Shown: positions 53,641 through 64,000 of the stretch, in pieces
Position numbering within the stretch: position 1 is the stretch's first letter
How the letters are laid out: each line of letters opens with the position of its first letter
Assembly (NCBI GenBank): GCA_963691705.1
Contig: OY829546.1
Span: 31,218,040 to 31,282,039 of the forward strand
Length of the DNA stretch: 64,000 nt
Source: Viola odorata
Lineage: Eukaryota > Streptophyta > Magnoliopsida > Malpighiales > Violaceae
Direction of reading: 5' to 3'
Position numbers and translations under genes: made by a program
The notes under the pieces: model-generated
Databases searched by the model: none
What the model was told of the DNA's origin: nothing
The model's input: only the letters and a program-made list of their open reading frames with translations

Positions 53641-55300
53641 GATTTTAAACGCGAACCTTTATTCTTTCGGGCCCTGACGCAATGATACCTACTTCTGCGG
53701 ACTCTTGATTCTTTGCGCCGTCAATGAAGATAACCCACTTATCCTCAAAGGTTTCGGGATAAGGTAGATCTATATCCTCCATGTCAGCCTTCGACATCTC
53801 AAGAGATGGCTCGTACACTCAGCGATGAAATTGGCCAATAGCTGCGCCTTTACGGACGGTCTATTATGGTATTATAGTTTATGTTGCTCTAGCTCAATGG
53901 CCTAGATGACCATTCTTCATGATGTCTTCGGCTTTTTGAGTATTCATCTTAATGGCTGGTTCGTTAGGACGACAACCGGATATGCCTGAAAATACCGTGT
54001 CATCTTCCGGGTGGCCTACACTAGGGAAAATGCCACTTTCTCTATCCGACAGTATCGCAACTCGGCGTCCTTCAGGATTCGACTGATGAAGTAGACAGGT
54101 TTGTGGATGCCATCATCATTCCGCACCAGGACGACGCTTACTACTTCTTCGGCTACCCCAGGTATAAGTAAAGGGTATCTCTGGGTTTTGGTCATGTCAG
54201 CAGTAAGTCAGAGGTGAGATACTCTTTTATTCCTAAGAAACCCCTCTCACACTCTTTTGTCCACCCAAATAGTGCTTTATTCCGGATGCGTTTAAAGAAG
54301 GGGAGGCATCACTCTCCCTATTTGGCGATGAAACGGCTTAAGGCAATCACCCTGCCTGTGAGCTGCTGTACTTCGCTGATATTCCACGGGGATATCATGT
54401 CATGAATGGCTTTTAGCTTGACGGGGTTGGGCTGGATCCCATTACGACTAACGACGTATCCTAGAAATTTTCCCGTCTGAAATGCAAACAATCACTTCTT
54501 TGGGTTGACCTTCATGCCATACGCGCGCATGACTTGGAAAAATTCTGCTAGATCAGCCAGATGGCCTTCAAAACTATTGCTTTTCACGAGCAAGTCATCT
54601 ACATATACCTCTAGAGTTTTACCCAGTTAGGCCTCAAAATTTTTGTTAGCGGTTCTCTAGAAGGTGGCTCTAGTGTTTTTCAATCCAAACGGCATGGCTC
54701 TATAACAATAAGTCCTTGTCAGGGTAATAAATTTCATCTTCTCTTCATCTTCCACCGCCATAGGAATCTGATGATATCCTGAATACGCATCCAGGGAACT
54801 CAAGTATTCGTACCCGACCGTTTGGTATACTAACTGCTCGATCCGAGGCAGAGGGTAACAATCTTTCGGGCAAGCCTCATTTAGAGACATGAAGTCGATG
54901 CACATTCTCCACTCTCTGTCAGGCTACCAGGTTGGCCAACCATGGTGGGTATTGGATTTCCAAAATGAAATTCGCCAGTAAGAGCTTGGCCACTTTTTTA
55001 TCAATCGCGTCTGCCTTTTCTTTTGAGAAAGCTCAACGCTTTTGCTGCACAGGTTTGGCTTCCGGATGAACATTTAATCGGTGCTCAGCCACCTCTCTGG
55101 AGATACTGGGCATATCAGTAGATACCCATGCAAACTCTCCTTTGCATTTGTTCAACAATTGTGTCAGTTGTCCGCATTCTTCTGGAGTTAACTTCTCGCT
55201 GACGAGGAAGTTTCCGGCGGGCACTCCTTCTACCAGTATCAACACTATTTTCTCCAATGGTTGGGTGCGTCTATCATCATCCAGCTCGAGGGGATTTGCC
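53641..55300 (-). pseudogene. E2 reverse transcriptase and RNase H, decayed
   Basis: RT starts near 55257 (VSEKLTPEECGQLTQLLN, ISREVAEHRLNVHPEAKP). The core is at 54905-54657 (MCIDFMSLNEACPKDCYPLP, GLKNTRATF). The catalytic motif still reads YVDDLLVKSNSF near 54600, although the frame around it contains stops. RNase H between 54400 and 53700 is only traceable in pieces. The protein cannot be expressed. Confidence 0.75.
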
Positions 55301-55895
55301 GCTATGCAGACATACTAGTCGCAATGACTGCTGGTCAAGATGAGATAACACTCTGCCGCCAGCCTCTGATCACCTCTAATGGTGACGACACCCTTCCATG
55401 ACAAAAATTTCATCTTCAAATGTCGTTGTGAGATGACAGCTCCAAAGGTATTTAGAAATGGACACCCCAAGATTGAGTGGTATGGAAGATTCAGATCAAC
55501 TATCAGGAACAATTGTTGCTCTAATCTCTTAGAAATATCCTCTTTAAAGAATACTGATAGATAAGCGATCCCCACTATTGGGATAGGGGTTCCGTCCATC
55601 AGCTTCGACTCTAGCCTTTTCATCACTTCATAAGCCCCGAGCGACAGTAAGTTGATAGTGCTTCCAGTGTCCACAAGGGTCCTTCTTACTCCATAGGTAT
55701 TGATGAATGTCGTTACCACCAGGGCGTCATTTTGGGGTATTTTACTCCTTGCGCATCCTCTTCTGTGAAGGATACCATTATTCGGTCGAGGAATCCGAAC
55801 CCGACATCTTTCGTTAATGGCTCATTTCGTTTCTGCTTTACGTTGATAAGAGGTTCTTCAGGGCGTTCCGTGCCTCCTCCTATAAATTCGATCAT
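55301..55895 (-). pseudogene. E2 protease
   Basis: Minus strand: DRIMVSFTEEDAQGVKYP, then YGVRRTLVDTGSTINLLSL with the active-site DTG, then GCPFLNTFGAVISQRHLKMK. There is a stop or frameshift near 55715. The order and spacing match E1 and E3 protease. Confidence 0.8.
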
Positions 55896-56030
55896 AAGGG
55901 ATCCGTCTTTTTGCCCTTATCTCTCTGTACTGGTATGGTGTTGGGTCCGGTGGCTACCTATTTCTCGCCATTTCTGCGATTCTGCTCCGTCTGATTATCG
56001 GGGGCTAGTGCCTTGCCTCTGGTCACATAC

Positions 56031-57481
56031 TCATGTAAGTAACCATTCGATGGCCACCTTCAGTGCCCTACATCCTTCTGTGTCATGGCCAACAACTTCG
56101 TCCAGCTTGGTGCTACGATACTGGACTGGCAGCCCCTTGCTTTCGATGATTGCAAGGATCTTCGCCTTTTGTGCTATCAGTGGGGTAGCTTGAAACCCAA
56201 AATCCGTCAGTCTCCCTAGCTGGAGATTAATCTGTCTTTCCTGGCAAAAATTCATTTGCCACCCCTGTCGAAAATCTGGTCTACTCACAGGGGGTCTGGG
56301 AGGGGCGAACTCTCTTAGATTCCTAACAGGGGGGCAACCTCCTACGTAAGCTTTTGGGGTACGGGCTCTTCCTGGTATCTCCGCTGATAATCTTCTTCTT
56401 CCATCTTGGTATAGTTATTTGCCTTGGTCCATAGAAGGTCCAAGGTTTGTGGTGGCTCAGTCGCCAACATATCTCCTAGTTTGTTGTATCCGCAATTCTT
56501 CCTTAGTGCCTCCACCGCGAAATCGACAGTGGCACCTGGAATCTCACGCAGTTTTGAATTGAACCGGTCCAGGTAGACCTTGAGGGAGTCATCCCGTCCT
56601 CGCACGATTTCAAACAAAGCCGTGGAGGATTTATTCAAGGGAATTTGATTACTAAACCTGCCCAAGAACTTCTCTTCCAGTTTCACAAAATTGTCCACCG
56701 AACCCGGTGGTAGCGCCTCGTACCAGGTACTGGCCATTCCGGACAAGGTTAACACGAAAACCTGACACAAGGCTTTGTCTTTCTCTGTTTGGAATATGAC
56801 CTGATTTCTCACCCGTGTTACGTGAATAACGGGGTTTGTACTGCCGATATAAATATCTAATGAAACTTTGATCCATCTGCTGACATGATGCCTCTGCACT
56901 CGATGGGTCAAGGGACTTTTCGGGTTAATGTATAGTTCGCTCCTGTCGTGAGGTGCTACAAAATGGGAATATCCACGCTCCTCTCTAGGCTGGTCGTATC
57001 CCTGGTCATGTTGTCGGTGCTCTAACGCAAGTTGTCGCCATGCTGGAGACCTCTCTCGACTCCTTCTTCTGTCATCTCTTCTTATGTCAGGCCCCCTAGA
57101 ATTTTGGCGTGTAACGTTGTGTCGTGCATTTTGGTTGTCATTGTCATACAGATTATCCTTGTATTATTTTGGCATCCTTGGGGGATTGACCAACAGTAGG
57201 GCGGAGAATGCAAGATGCTTCACGTATCCCTGAGGGTGACATTGACCTCCTCTAGGAGCGAGGTTGGCTACCTGGGAGCCTGTCGGTTTATAGTTCGCAA
57301 AAGAAGTCACGACCTGAGGGGTGATCTGAGGTGGAGTGACCATGGGTGGTGGGGTCGACAATGGGACCGTTGGCTGGGGAACCGCCCTGTTGATCAAGGA
57401 CATAAGATGGTCAATTCTCCGATGTAGGACAGCTTCCGATTCGGTGCAGTTGTAAGCTGTATTGATTGTGCTGGGCCCGAC
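56031..57481 (-). pseudogene. E2 gag
   Basis: Three blocks in order on the minus strand: an N-terminal reading from the 57481 boundary (ESEAVLHRRIDHLMSLINR), the Retrotrans_gag core at 56911-56342 (NPVIHVTRVRNQVIF, ALCQVFVLTLSGMAS, WYEALPPGSVDNF), and a C-terminal remnant with GHDTEGCRALKVAIEWL from a decayed zinc knuckle. Frameshifts separate the blocks. The N-terminus stays open right up to the LTR-like block at 57482. Confidence 0.8.
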
Positions 57482-57997
57482 TGATACGATCCTAGTTGCC
57501 TAGGATGCACTTTCTGATGATCTAGTTCAAGGTTTGGATTTCAATGAGGAAAATTGATAGAACTCTCTTGACAACGTAGACCTGCTAGCCGCAAGCACTA
57601 GCCAACCTAGTTCGAACAAGGGAGGTTCCTTGGTAGAATCACTAGACCTATATCCCTTGCGGATATCAACCTAGGGCAAACGAACAAGTGGGGTTGAACT
57701 TTCGGGTTTTACTTGTGATTTTAATCGAGTGTTCGGACTCAATTAAAGACAAGGTTCACACGTGAAAAATCTTAGAGAAACTCTCTGAATTTAATTATCA
57801 AAATCGGGTCTGTTTTACAATGAGCACAAAAGGCTCTATATATAGGCAAAGCCTAGTACTAGTTTAACTATAACTATAAGTTATAATTCTAATAGAAGTA
57901 GGAGTTCTATCTAAGAAATAACTCTAATAACTTAAACAACTGATTAATAAATACAATAAATACATTATAGAACATCCTAGAACCATTCGTGTCATCA
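57482..57997 (-). mobile_element. LTR-like block (possible solo LTR) at the E2 gag end
   Basis: 516 bp with TGAT...ATCA ends and a central TATATATAG on the minus strand (about 57835). It is unlike the E2 3' LTR. No flanking duplication: the left flank is CCGAC and the right is GGCCT. So it may be a solo LTR with decayed flanks or the edge of another element that replaced the E2 5' LTR. Confidence 0.5.
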
Positions 57998-58589
57998 GGC
58001 CTGTCACACCCCAAACTAGAGTGTGTGACCGGCATGAGAGTCCGAAAGAATTCTAGTACTCATCTCGAACTCTCACTCGCCTACTTAACTCCTTATCAAG
58101 ATTTCTTCCAAAAATGACAAATGATTCATTTCAAGCAAACTCAAGATTTTACTTATATTGAATTTCAAGCAATATTTACAGCAACACACACAGTCACTCC
58201 CGCCCTTTCTACCATAAATAACAGACATATTAGAAAATCTATAATTTGCAACTCCAAAATAGACATATACAACATTATTAATCGACTAGGCCCAAGCGAA
58301 GGGGGATGCTGGGCATACCGATCAACCTTGAAGAGTACTCCCTAGATCTGCCAACCAAAACTAACTACCGTCTGCTACCAGCTGAAAACGGTTTAATACG
58401 AGAGGGTGAGTTACCACAACTCAGTGAATGCATAATACAAGATATAAACAGGTATGTACATGCAATCATTCATAATCACTGCATTCACCACATATAATAT
58501 AATGTAATTATACCAATATCTAGATACTAGAATTCGTATACTCATCATAATACGGTTAAATTATCAACGCACAAGTAAACTCATATCTA

Positions 58590-59035
58590 GGCTGTGATAT
58601 TCCACCTGTCAGCACCATAGTCCCCATGCAGGTTATGGTATTAGAATTCATATACTCATCATAATACAATTAACTATCAAATTCGTATATTCATCATAAT
58701 ACAGTTAAACTGTCAAAACACAAATAAAATAAACACGTTCAGACCGTGAGAATTCACGTGCCATCACCTTAATCCCTGCAGGCTAGGATAACATATTCAG
58801 ACCGTGATCCCATCACGTGCCAACACCATTGTCCCTGTCGGCTAGGACATTAAAACAGACCGTGATCCCATAACGTGCGAACACCACTGTCCTTGTCGGC
58901 TAGGACATGAAATTCTCAACAATTCTCAATAGACCGAAGTGCTGGCCAAGCCACTTCGTGCTACCGCCATAACCTCCGGCTAGCTAAGGTATAACAGACC
59001 ATGTGCACATGTGCTAACACCGCCCCTATTAGCTA
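58590..59035 (-). repeat. Hairpin array in the long LTR, about six units of roughly 60 bp
   Basis: Each unit has AGACC(G), a hairpin, TGC.AACACC or similar, TCCCTG and GGCTAGGA. Stems differ between units: CGTGA/TCACG twice, the same with one mismatch, CGAAGTG/CACTTCG near 58935, and a CATGTGCACATG palindrome near 59000. The left-most unit has a weaker GTG/CAC stem. Confidence 0.75.
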
Positions 59036-60490
59036 GGGTCATAATCAAGATAATATACCACATCTTTCATCACCAAATACTATCACCGCGTCTATTCACA
59101 ACCATGATACAACACACAGTCATAATCATAATTCATAAGTATACCCTCCATCATCATCAATTACTACCACCATGTCTATTCACAGCATAATACCGTACAC
59201 AATCATAACATAATTTATAAAGATAATATACCATCTATCATCGCCAACACTTTCACCATATCCATTCACAACCATAATACCGTATACAGTCATAACATAA
59301 TTCGTAAAGAGAATATACCATCCATCATTACCAATATTATCACTATAGCACCATATATAAAGTCAAAACATAGTTCATACGAACAACTAGCATGCAATAT
59401 TATCATGCAATTTATACGTTGTATTATCCACTCATAGTTGTATATGTACAGCAAAAGTTAGAACACGCTTCCCATTGTCAAGTTTACCCCAAAACAGGTG
59501 AGGTCATCGACTTCACACCCAGCACCACAATTAAATAGCATAATCATCATTTATACAATACTTAATTCAATTTCAGACCAACACAGTTAATTAAAATACC
59601 AACACAATTTCTCATCTCCTCTTTCCCTGTTTCTTTTAAATTTCAGCTCCTCTCTTTTCTTACAACCAATTAATTAAAATTCATCTAATTATCATCATTT
59701 CTTACAATCTTCCTTATAACCAATCATAATTATAAATCATCATCATTTTCTATACTCTTTCTTAGCACTCACATAGGTAAGGTAATGCATGGCCAAGTGG
59801 CATGTCGCCCGAGAAAATTATGTATGCAATGTGAAACAAAGAATATAATTTATTAATTAATATTACAAAAGGAAACTTGCATAACATATAAATTAGTTAC
59901 AATAAACATCCAGTACCCCAATAATTGTCCAATATACTTCACATTTAAACCCAGAAATAACTTTTCCAAAACTGATTTTGCTATAGAGACTAATCTGCAA
60001 ACGCTAAAACTTTTAGGACTAAACTTCACCATCTCCATAACTCTAGGGACTAAGCTGTAAATAATTTTCTATAATTATTATTCCAGAATTTCCATCAACA
60101 ACAGCGGAACCTCCAAATAAAATCACGCTCCAATGATCAACTAAACACGAATTTGACCAAAATTTCAGATACCTATAAGATATCTCAACAGCGAAACCAA
60201 TAAACAAAAGAAAATCATCTCAAAATCCCATAATTGATACTTACGTATTCTTGGATGAAGAATTCTAGAAATTAATTGAAGATATTTAATTAAAATTTTA
60301 GAATACTAATCTTTGATTTCTCAACCAAAGCTTCGACCTTCTCTTGCTCTCTCTCCCGACCTCTCTCTTGTTTTCTATTTCTTTCCTTTTCTTACCCTTT
60401 ATCTCTCTCTCCTTTCCTAGACAAGTCACGTTCCCCTTTTTTTTTCTTATCTCTTTTTCTTCGTGAACCTTCTCCTTTCCTATCCTTATT

Positions 60491-60516
60491 CTATTATTAT
60501 TATTATTATTATTATT

Positions 60517-60558
<42 letters not shown>
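60491..60558. repeat. (TTA)n microsatellite
   Basis: About 68 bp of TTA/TTTA units inside the long LTR. Confidence 0.9.
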
Positions 60559-60749
60559 TTCCTCTAGTCCTTATCTCAACTCTTTATTTTATTATTATCT
60601 TTCTTACGGGAGCAATTAGTTTACATACCAACTAAATAAAAAGAAGTTCTACTAATGGGTAAAGATAAATTTCTAACTCTTTTCTAATTTAACAAGTAGT
60701 CATCTAACTAATCAAAATAACTCTAAGTCACAATTCTTAGGGTCTTACA

Positions 60750-60762
60750 TTCTCCCCACCTT
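60750..60762 (-). other. Polypurine tract of the long-LTR element
   Basis: AAGGTGGGGAGAA on the minus strand, abutting TGTAAGACC. It primes plus-strand DNA synthesis in Gypsy elements. Confidence 0.75.
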
Positions 60763-61267
60763 AAGAAATTCGGTCCCCGAATTTAAAACATCCTTACCGC
60801 CTACTTGGAATAGGTTCGCATCTCATTATTACAACTTAGTCCAGCCCTACATTATACATCAAATGCAGCACACCCAAATAACTCACATATATAATATAAT
60901 ACATCGCTAAAGCAATCAGGAAGTGACTCCACCAGCAAACTAACAACCAGGAGAATAGGAGATTGAAATATGCACCACAGTATGCCATGCCAGCATCAAA
61001 TCAAGTAAACTAGGAATCCCAGTTACACACAACACACAAAGCGAAGTATCATTTACAACACCCTAACAATGCACTAACTTATCCATCACAGCATGGGAAA
61101 ATAGGCCTGCGTCATCAGGTTTAACTAGAAGTTTGCCCACAAGTAGCATATACCAATTCCCAACACCCCATGATGGTTCACCTTTCGCCCATACTATGCC
61201 AAAATAACCTGAAAATTGCTTCACATATATGGAGAACCAAAAGCTAATCCAACACCAGATCCAAGAC
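60763..61267 (-). other. Remnant of the internal 3' region of the long-LTR element
   Basis: Begins beside the polypurine tract. No gag-pol reading; one minus-strand open frame (61063-61317) shows no recognisable motif. Confidence 0.45.
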
Positions 61268-62243
61268 CAGCAACACACACAGTCACTCCCACCCTTTCTA
61301 CCATAAATAATAGACATATTAGGAAATCTATACTTTGCAACTCCAAAACAGACATATACAACATTAGTAATCGACTAGGCCCTAGCGAAGGGGGATGATG
61401 GGCATACCGATCAACCTTGAAGAGTACTCCCTAGATCTGCCAACCAAAACTCACTACCGTCTGCTACTAGCTGAAAACGGTTTAATATGAGAGGGTGAGT
61501 TACCACAACTCAGTGAACGCATAATACAAGATATAAACAGGCATGTACATGCAATCATTCATAATCACTGCATTCACCACATATAATATAATGTAATTAT
61601 ACCAATATCTAGATACTAGAATTCGTATACTCATCATAATAAGGTTAAATTATCAACGCACAAGTAAACTCATATCCAGGCTGTGATATTCCACCTGTCA
61701 GCACCATAGTCCCCATGCAAGTTAGGGTATTAGAATTCATATACTCATCATAATACAATTAACTATCAAATTCGTATATTCATCATAATACAGTTAAACT
61801 GTCAAAACATAAATAAAATAAACACGTTCAAACCGTGATAATTCACGTGCCAACACCTTAATCCCTGCAGGCTAGGATAACATATTCAGACCGTGATCCC
61901 ATCACGTGCCAACACCATTGTCCAAATAAAATCACACTCCAATGATCAACTAAACACGAATTTGACCAAAATTTCAGATACTCATAATATATCTCAACAG
62001 CGAAACCAATAAACAAAAGAAAATCATCTCAAAATCCCATAATTGATACTTATGATTCTTGGATGAAGAATTCCAGAATTTAATTGAAGACGTTTAATTA
62101 AAATTTTAGTATACTAACCTTTGATTTCTCGACCAAAGCTTCGACCTTCTCTTGCTCTCTCTCCCGACCTCTCTCTCGTTTTCTATTTCTTTCCTTTTCT
62201 TACCCTTTATCTCTCTCTCCTTTCCTAGACAAGTCACGTTCCC
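61268..62243 (-). repeat. Second, internally deleted copy of the long LTR
   Basis: Corresponds to 58179-60435 but lacks the sequence matching 58835-60114. The join near 61923 falls at TCC, which is present at both deletion edges (58832-58834 and 60112-60114). At 62243 the LTR text stops abruptly within GTTCCC and E3 coding sequence begins. Confidence 0.85.
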
Positions 62244-62880
62244 GCTGGGCAGAGTTTTTCACTGATCAGGAAACTTGCTTCCTCTATACCGATTGCCGGA
62301 ATGGGTACCATTTTGTCTAGAGGTTGAGCACGCTTCTCATCACTCTGCTCATAGGGATCCGCTGCTATACATACGTACCTATCGCAGCTTCTTTGAGTCA
62401 TGAGCGAGTAGCATTCCGCCGCCAGCTTTTGATCGCCTTTTACCGATACTACCCCATCCCAGGAGGGTATTTCATCTTTAAATGCTTCTGAGATATCACC
62501 GCTCCAAAGCGGTTGAGGAAAGGTCGTCCGAGCACGACATTGTAAGGCAAATTCAGATCCACGACAAGGAACAACAGGTTCTCTGATCACTTGTAAGTGT
62601 CTTCTCGGAAATATATGGGCAAAGTAATTACCCCCGTGACAAGAATTGGAACCCCATCAACGCCGACTATAGGCCGTTTGCTAAGCGTTAACTCATTATC
62701 AGGTCGCTTCATAAGATTGTAGGCTTCCAGCGAAAAGAGGTTCACCGCGCTCCCGTTATCAATAAGAGTTCTTCTGATTCCATGACTAGCGATGACGGGC
62801 GTAACCACCAAAGCATCATTGTGCGGATAGACGACGCCTTTCTCATCCTCTTCGGAAAAGGATAATACCATTCGATCCAA
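62244..62880 (-). pseudogene. E3 protease and start of pol
   Basis: Minus strand: MVLSFSEEDEKGVVYPHNDA, then RRTLIDNGSAVNLFSLEAYN with the protease motif, then PIYFREDTYK and a TGA where E1 has Arg. The reading continues past that stop, then shifts by a one-base loss near the conserved MKYP, after which KGDQKLAAECYSLMTQRSCD resumes in the other frame. It ends at the junction with the LTR fragment. Confidence 0.85.
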
Positions 62881-64000
62881 TATGCCTATCGCATCTCCTT
62901 TTTTTTGTCACGCCATCACATGTGCGCTTATCTCTTTTCGCGGCTGCCGATTGCTCTGATTCGTCCATATAAGGGGTTCCTCCCGCGATAATGCTAATCA
63001 TAGGGATATATTCGTCATCAACCGCAAGAGTTTCCCTATCTTTACCTCTGGGAGCATCATCCTTTTGCGGAACGCGAGGAGGAACTGGTGGTTCGTCTGT
63101 TGTCCTTTTCATAAGATTATTTCTGGCATCTTCTCTTATTTGGGTAGCAAATTCCCCCAAATATCCTTCTTCTACCAAACGTTCTATCGCCGATCTTAAC
63201 TCCCTGCACGCTTCCGTGGAATGGCCCCTGGCTTTGTGGAATTTACAATAAGCATTTTCCCTTCTCCCTAGAAGCACTCCTGGTTTCGTAGGCGCGGGGT
63301 AGCGGATGGGAAGATTTCACTGTTCCGCTATCGCTAAAATCTCTGCCCTTGGTACGTTAAGAGAAGGAAAATCTGGGTCGTACGTCCGGTTCTTGTAAGA
63401 ATCCCCGTGACGTCGAGAGGGGGAACCACCAGTTTTTCCCTTCGAAAAATGACCCTTCTGTTTGTTGGAGGCCTTAGGGATATGGTCTCTCCTCCTGGCG
63501 TAATCGTCGATAAAATGGTCATCAGGTAGTAGCTTCGTGGGAGCAGTAGTAATTTGAGATGTCCCATGCGACGCGTCATATGTCTTATCTCTATTTTCTT
63601 CCTCTTCCATTTTTGCGTAATTGTGGGCTTTAAACCTCAACGCATCTAAAGTCACTGGAGGATCCACCATGAGCGTGTCTTTCAGCTTTCCATAGCGGCA
63701 GTTCCTTTTCAGAGCTTCTATAGCAAAATCAATAGTAACGCCCGGTGTTAAAGACATTTCCAAATCGAAGTGACTAAGAAACTCCTTTAAGGTTTCTTGA
63801 GGCCTTCGTTGTATGTCAAATAATGCGGTGGCAGATTTCCTGATTGGAATTGCCGTGCTAAATCTGCTCCTGAATTTAGATTCTAATTGCGAGAAATTAT
63901 TAATGGATCCACCAGAGAGACCCTCAAACCAAAGACGCGCCACACCCGATAATGTCATAACAAATATTTGGCATAACGCCGCATCACTGTGGGTCTGAAA
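62843..64000 (-). pseudogene. E3 gag, partial
   Basis: Minus strand: MTLSGVARLWFEGLSGGS, FLSHFDLEMSLTPGVTIDFA, NYAKMEEEENRDKT, a stop near 63317 where E1 has Trp (AEQ*NLPIRY), then CKFHKARGHSTEACRELRSA with the zinc-knuckle spacing and LVEEGYLGEFATQI. Same domain order as E1. The upstream part of the core domain lies beyond the window. Confidence 0.85.

Larger units (their letters stand above)
37016..57481 (-). mobile_element. E2: second Tat-lineage retrotransposon, minus orientation, heavily nested
   Basis: From left to right on the plus strand: 3' LTR (37016-37784), conserved pre-LTR block, antisense genes (read on the plus strand, 38396-48106), tandem array (48262-49045), integrase, second RNase H, RNase H, RT, protease and gag (49046-57481, minus strand). 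It is interrupted by an hAT MITE and by a non-autonomous LTR element. The 5' LTR is not found: gag abuts an unrelated LTR-like block at 57482. It has the same plan as E1 but is clearly diverged and more decayed. Confidence 0.88.
58002..60749 (-). repeat. Long LTR (2.75 kb), probably a Tekay-like chromovirus, minus orientation
   Basis: Read on the minus strand it starts TGTAAGACCCTAAG and ends GGGGTGTGACA. A polypurine tract (AAGGTGGGGAGAA) lies directly before its start, at 60762-60750, identifying it as the 3' LTR. Long LTRs with these termini are typical of Tekay/Del-type Gypsy elements; the clade is inferred because no coding domain is present. A hairpin array lies at 58590-59035 and a (TTA)n tract at 60491-60558. 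Confidence 0.7.
62244..64000 (-). mobile_element. E3: third Tat-lineage element, partial, continuing past the window
   Basis: Minus-strand gag and protease are close to E1 by eye. It is cut at 62244, within the pol segment that matches E1 near 20150 (FLISEKLCPA). The gag N-terminus is beyond 64000. Confidence 0.85.

Noticed and set aside
61063..61317. 84-residue Trp/Cys-rich minus-strand frame
   Set aside because: Lies across the border of an LTR fragment and a non-coding remnant; no recognisable domain.

Overview
This 64 kb window looks like heterochromatic or gene-poor intergenic DNA from a flowering plant, probably a eudicot. The reasons are Tat-lineage Ty3/Gypsy elements, a Mutator-like element (MULE) with a PB1-like transposase, an RRM/DUF4283 LINE, a Helitron, Stowaway and hAT MITEs, and one plant-specific PADRE (DUF4228) gene. 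I could not place it in a genus. Only one convincing host gene is present (10392-11183, minus strand). Nearly everything else is transposable element, much of it nested.

Layout. 1-716: flank ending in an orphan MULE-type terminus. 2649-8685: a non-autonomous Helitron with tandemly multiplied internal segments; a 2.85 kb LINE carrying ORF1 only sits inside it at 4813-7665 with a perfect 16-bp target duplication. 9421-10058: the 3' fragment of a related LINE. 10392-11183: the PADRE gene. 13352-13600: a Stowaway MITE. 14472-35956: a MULE with a perfect 9-bp target duplication. Its transposase gene is split by a 16.2 kb Tat element (E1, 17092-33321). The MULE also carries two small genes on the opposite strand, one with a GRF zinc finger. 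37016-57481: a second Tat element (E2, minus orientation), interrupted by a non-autonomous LTR element (49193-52340) and an hAT MITE (39861-40793). 57482-57997: an LTR-like block. 58002-60749: a long LTR, probably of a Tekay-like chromovirus, with its polypurine tract beside it. 61268-62243: a deleted copy of the same LTR. 62244-64000: the gag-protease end of a third Tat element (E3) that runs off the window.

How the parts work together. E1 and E2 share one plan: gag, protease, RT, RNase H, a second RNase H and integrase on the sense strand, then a tandem array, then a set of antisense genes just before the 3' LTR. The antisense genes include two or three copies of a Transposase_28-like coiled-coil protein and one or two copies of a small coiled-coil protein of about 130 residues. 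E1 adds a third type, a basic/acidic protein. Each antisense gene has its own TATA-like box; most Transposase_28-like copies have a GT-AG intron; several share a 17-nt motif at the 3' end. Both elements also share a block of about 40 nt directly before the 3' LTR where a polypurine tract is expected. Three unrelated tandem arrays (E1, E2 and the long LTR) are built of hairpin units whose stems change in a compensatory way. These are the features I rate most worth following up. All the large element genes are broken by stops or frameshifts, many explained by C-to-T or G-to-A change.
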